A stretch of DNA of 64,000 nt, taken from NCBI RefSeq assembly GCF_001640805.2, contig NC_066833.1, forward strand, positions 4,006,471 through 4,070,470, in the 5' to 3' direction. The notes under the pieces were generated by a model. The model was not told where the DNA came from, ran no database searches, and worked only from the letters and a program-made list of their open reading frames with translations. The translations under genes were made by a program, and so were the position numbers. The DNA is from Lates calcarifer (taxonomy: Eukaryota; Chordata; Actinopteri; Centropomidae). Below are positions 59,961 to 64,000 of the stretch, one piece after another (position 1 is the first letter of the stretch; every line of letters begins with the position of its first letter).

Positions 59961-61058
59961 GATGATAATTCTCTCATCACCACAAACAACTCCTTCCACA
60001 TTATCACATAATACATTGTTAGGGTAAAATAAAGGTTACAGCTGCTTTAAAGTTTGGTTAAAAGTATTTTAACCTTACTAAACCCTAATCATAGTGGTGG
60101 CTGATCTGAAAACCTTCCTATTAATCATTAAGGAAACCACTGACCAGTGATGTTGATGTTGGTCAATTGTTTCAGAAGTCAATGACTCATTTAGTCATTT
60201 AGTTTTCACTAAGTTTGTTGGTTTCCTTGTCAGGGAGGTCAAAAACCTGTTTGATCTGTTTCTTTTTCATTATTTCAGAGTTTTATCAGTTGACTGTCTT
60301 TTTGTAAGAAACATTAAAAAAAGGCGAACAAGCAAAACAAAAACATTGCATCTGGTTTAAGTTGCTACTGAGACAGACAGAGCGCTATAATGAACATAAT
60401 GTGTTGTGGAGGTGTAAATAACCCCTCTCTCTTTTTCTCCATCTCTTTCTTTCTTAGCACCAAGAGGCTCTGTGAGTCACTGCCACTTGTTGAAACACAG
60501 CAGCAGATTTGAAGGACGTTCATACAACTGAACTGACTGTTCCTTTGGTCTCCACTCTATTTTCACGCACATATTATTGAGAATGAGTTTAAAAGCTGGA
60601 GAGACACCATAAAGGAATACGTTGGTATTTTAGGACATAGGTTTATATGCTTTCTGCTGGATAGTTAGATGGAAAAATTGATACCACTGTCATATATAAG
60701 CATGTTTTCATCCATCTGTTTTTAAGCATGTTTTAAGTACGTGTATAAAAAAACAAAAAGACGTACATTTCTATACAACTTAACTGCAACACTGCATGCA
60801 TTTTTTAGGAAACATAATTCGTGGCTGGGTTATGTTCAGAGTCAGCATTTTTCTAATGTCTCCACGTGACAACCGTCCTTCTCGTGAACACAATATCTCA
60901 GTAATGCCTTGTGGGATTTTGTGAGAGTCTAAATATAACCATAAAAAATGGAATAATGCTGTAGTCACAGTCAATATTGTTTTGTAAAATTGGATATGAA
61001 AAATGTGAACATTTTACTCATATGTTAAGTATCAACTTATTTGTGATTTGTCAAATAC

Positions 61059-61355
61059 TAGGGCTGAACAATATGCAGAAAAATCATATTGCAATTATTT
61101 TGACAGATATTGAGTAGGAATCACAATTTTAGTGGGAATATTTCTATTTCATTTTAACTGAGAAAAAATACAGACATGATGATGATGTGATTTTCACTGT
61201 GGGTCTTTACTGAACAAGCACGTGCCCTTATATCTGGAGAACGTGATTTATAGGTCAGGGAGTCTCTGTAACACCAAATGCTTCATTTATAATGACACAC
61301 ACAGATTTGGATGTTGCACCATATTGCGATTTTGATAATATTTCTATTAATTGCC
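61059..61355 (+). mobile_element. hAT-type repeat fragment (TAGGGCTGAACAATAT family)
   Basis: Begins TAGGGCTGAACAATATGCAG and continues 'AATCATATTGCAATTATTTT'; its far part has 'CACCATATTGCGATTTTGAT'. This resembles a known teleost hAT-type repeat. The right terminus and target duplication are missing. Confidence 0.5.
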
Positions 61356-61779
61356 CCATGTGTAAATTAACACCATATCCTCTTTACATGAAAAGAAAAT
61401 GTTTGTGATTACATTTCCTACATAAATGCATCTACATTTGCAGTATAGCTGTATGTAAATATATTTTCTTGGATCGATTTTGTGGGCAGCTAAACAATCA
61501 GCTGAAATTGAACAAGAATCCAATATTTTTTTGTGGTATAAGCAGACAGACTCATACCGAGGGCACAAGCACACCACTGATGCATATAATGTAGTTACAT
61601 CTGTTCATAGTTACCGTGGCGATGTCTCTCTCTCCCTCTGTCTCTCTCTGTCTATCTCTGTCACGGTGCTTCACTCGAGTGACGTCACAGTTGCCAGGCA
61701 ACCTCATGAGCAAAACAGAATCCCTCTCTGCTCAGAGGGGAGGCCCCATATGCCTGATTGGCACGTGCCTCTCTCAGTT

Positions 61780-61807
61780 CGTGTGTGTGTGTGTGTGTGT
61801 GTGTGTC
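61780..61807. repeat. (GT)n microsatellite
   Basis: About fourteen GT units. Confidence 0.92.
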
Positions 61808-62777
61808 TCAGTCATGCACTCATAATGTATACATTTAGATCTCCCCTTTGTTCCCTTTGAGTCAGGGACATCTGTAAACATGCTGTGGCCATTGGTACAT
61901 GCCACCGGCTGTCTCACATGTAGTCACAGGAGTGAGGAGAGAGCAGCTGATAAAGCTGAGGGCATATTAAGGATTAAGGGGTAAAGTATGACACTGCTTT
62001 ACTGTTAAAGCTAGGCTGGTAATGTAAAAGGCAGAAAGGTCAACACCAACAATGAATTGATCTGTACTGACAAGCACTACCTCTGTAGCCAAAGTCTGAC
62101 ATAGATTTTTCCTCTATGTCATAGAGCTGTATTCATTGTTGTACCAAAACTATATATTTATTTTTCTGGGCACTTGTAGAATACCAGTGTACAACAACAA
62201 CACTTCTAGGAGGGTTTATAGGTTTTGAAATAAGGGTGTCACTTTTTTGGCATTCATTGAAATGAGGGGAAAAGACATCAAATATTGAAATTTAAGATTT
62301 AAATATTTCAAAATTCATCACCAGCTTGACCTGTTGCATGTTCCTTTGATCTATCAATAAATTAAGCAAATAATATAGGCTAAGAGTAGGTTAGGACATG
62401 GTATGACAAGGGATATTGTATGGATTGCATTCAAATTAGTTTGAATCAATTACATGCCAGTTCTAATTTGTTCAGAACTGAACAGTTAACTGAATAAATA
62501 AAATGTTTTAAAAATCCATAATACAAAAAGAAAAAATGCAGAGACGTTTTGGTGTGTGGTAAAAATTTCTGTGGGAGAGGAGACTTGGATTCATAACTGT
62601 ATCTGTAAATGGCCCTGAAAGAGCTACATGTCATCCTTTTGCTGTAAATTAATAATGATGATAATAAATAATGTGGTGAAGTTGAAATATTAAGCAGCAG
62701 AAGATCGATAAAACACTTTTTATTTTCCAGCACTGGTTGGAGATATTTGTTTTCATGACGGCAGTTAATCTCTCTGT

Positions 62778-63441
62778 TAGGGATAGACCAATTATCGGCC
62801 AGGCCGATTATCGACGCCAATATTTGGCATTTTGACGCACATCGGCACATTGCCTTTTTTTTAATCCAACGGCCGATAAGAGATCAATTTAAAACTGGGT
62901 TATTTTGGCTCTGATGCAACGAGCTTGTCCCACCCACAGCACCATCTGATTGGTTACACGCAGCGCCACAGCACAGGTAATAGCCGATCAGCAGTGAAAG
63001 CTGTGCATGCACAGTGCTCACACACATGGCGAAGAGGAGAAAAAGTTTTGCCAGGTGGAGAAGCTCTGGAGAGCAGATATATGTTTCTTTATTTACTGTA
63101 GAAAACTTCAGGGAGCTATTTCTTTGTTTAAGTTTTCATCTAACTTTATAAGACATGCTGCTGAGCCTGGGAGCTCCCTGCACTTTCTGTTAGAATTTTA
63201 AAACAAAGATAAAAAAAACCTTTAACATGTTGCAAATCTGAAAAGCTGTTTAATAAACATATGTTTAAAGGCATTTAAACGAAGTTAAGTGTTGGAGTTT
63301 GTATTACTCAAAATTTTGACGCCAATATTTTCACTTTTACTGCAAATGAATATCGGCTGCAAATATCAGTTATCAGCCTCCTTGACTACTAATAATTGGT
63401 ATCGGTACCAGCCCTGAAAAAACCTTATCGATCTATCTCTG
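62778..63441 (+). mobile_element. hAT-like non-autonomous element, copy C (664 bp)
   Basis: The left end is TAGGGATAGACC; the right end on the complement is CAGAGATAGATC. CTCTCTGT at 62770-62777 and 63442-63449 is a perfect 8-base target duplication. Same orientation as copy A, but it keeps only one of the two internal 'CTGCTGAGCCTGGGAGCTCC' units and so is about 200 bases shorter. No transposase. Confidence 0.87.
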
Positions 63442-63449
63442 CTCTCTGT

Positions 63450-64000
63450 CTGTCCATACAAATCTTTTCTATTCTATGTCTTTTCTATGCAAAGTGTTTT
63501 CATTGAATCTGATCATAGTCAAATGAAGCTGTTCTCACATGACGAAGTACAGAGGGTGGAATTTAAAATTAGACTGTCTCTGTTGTCAAAATGACTCACA
63601 TGTTGATACATGTGAGTCATGCACATGTATATTGTTGGTTAGGTGGAAGTTATGAGCAACACCTTATGATACAGCCTGTGATTTACAGGGTAATTTCATT
63701 GTTTGAGTAAGATACTAATTTGATAGTAACCAGTTCCAACTGAAAAACAAGACTGTAGGGAACAAAGGAGTAACAGCTGGTATTTTAGAGGCAGTGAAGT
63801 TTGGGGAAAATGGCATTAACGATCTTGTTGATTCTTACTGATTCAGATGTGAAGCAGTGGCTTGTATCACCAGTGCAATGTTTTCATGCTAATCTGAGCT
63901 TTGAAAAATAAATTGAAACAGTTTTTGACTGTATTTCTATCAGTGGACAGCATTTCTAAAAATAAGCTGTTGTTATTCCCTTGGTGAATGGGAGTTAGTC
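63450..64000. other. Window end, non-coding
   Basis: No gene seen. The one structured item is the perfect inverted repeat at 63591-63620, listed separately. Confidence 0.5.
63591..63620. repeat. Perfect 12-bp inverted repeat carrying two AP-1 motifs
   Basis: Arms ATGACTCACATG (63591-63602) and CATGTGAGTCAT (63609-63620) are exactly complementary with the loop TTGATA. Each arm holds TGACTCA, the AP-1 consensus. Confidence 0.85.

Larger units (their letters stand above)
49821..62769. other. Non-coding stretch after the possible first exon
   Basis: No coding exon recognised. It holds a possible conserved element (50798-50960), repeats of families R1, R3 and R4, a nested transposon (56356-57063), a hAT-type fragment (61059-61355) and microsatellites. 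If the exon at 49.8 kb is real, this is intron 1. Confidence 0.4.

Noticed and set aside
61480..61860. Plus-strand frame of 126 codons
   Set aside because: It crosses TCTC-rich and (GT)n runs, with no domain or splice context.
1..64000. CRISPR arrays, operons, phage or bacterial systems
   Set aside because: No regularly spaced repeats or dense prokaryotic coding; introns, poly(A) signals and repeats show a vertebrate genome.

Overview
This window is vertebrate nuclear DNA, almost certainly from a teleost (ray-finned) fish. The only firmly recognisable genes are six three-exon gamma-crystallin genes between about 2.6 and 21.1 kb. Three are of the methionine-rich, tryptophan-poor gammaM class known from fish lenses. 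The interspersed repeats (hAT-type elements with 8-bp target duplications, a Tc1-like remnant, 'CAATTTTATTTATATAG' type repeats) are also of kinds widespread in teleost genomes. There are no bacterial-type features, rRNA, CRISPR arrays or convincing tRNA genes.

Layout. 1-2.6 kb: intergenic with one small inverted-repeat element. 2.6-9.6 kb: three gammaM-crystallin genes in a row on the minus strand. 9.7-13.3 kb: a spacer with a hAT-type element and old repeats; transcription diverges from it. 13.4-21.0 kb: three gammaS-like crystallin genes in a row on the plus strand. 21.1-49.5 kb: long non-coding stretch with two of the three copies of an 0.66-0.90 kb hAT-like non-autonomous element, a Tc1-like fragment, several dispersed repeat families and microsatellites; two possible minus-strand exons of an unidentified transcript lie near 26 kb. 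49.56-49.82 kb: a possible first exon (with a start codon and a splice donor) of a plus-strand gene whose remainder would lie beyond the window. 49.8-64 kb: would then be its first intron; it holds repeats, including a nested insertion, and the third hAT-like copy.

How the genes work together. All six crystallin genes share one plan: a tiny first coding exon (3-6 codons), a second exon of 80-83 codons for the N-terminal pair of Greek-key motifs, and a third exon of 90-92 codons for the C-terminal pair; all introns are phase 0. Products would be 174-177 residue soluble lens proteins giving transparency and refractive power. Five of the six promoters show the same order: a Maf-like (MARE-like) site, then a Sox-like site, then a TATA box 50-90 bases before the ATG (the match is weakest in the third gammaM gene). 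This suggests common lens-fibre control. Nearly identical exon blocks between gammaM paralogues whose introns differ point to gene conversion or recent duplication with exon constraint.

All calls come from reading the sequence by eye. No database comparison was made, so paralogue numbers, repeat family names and conservation claims are provisional.
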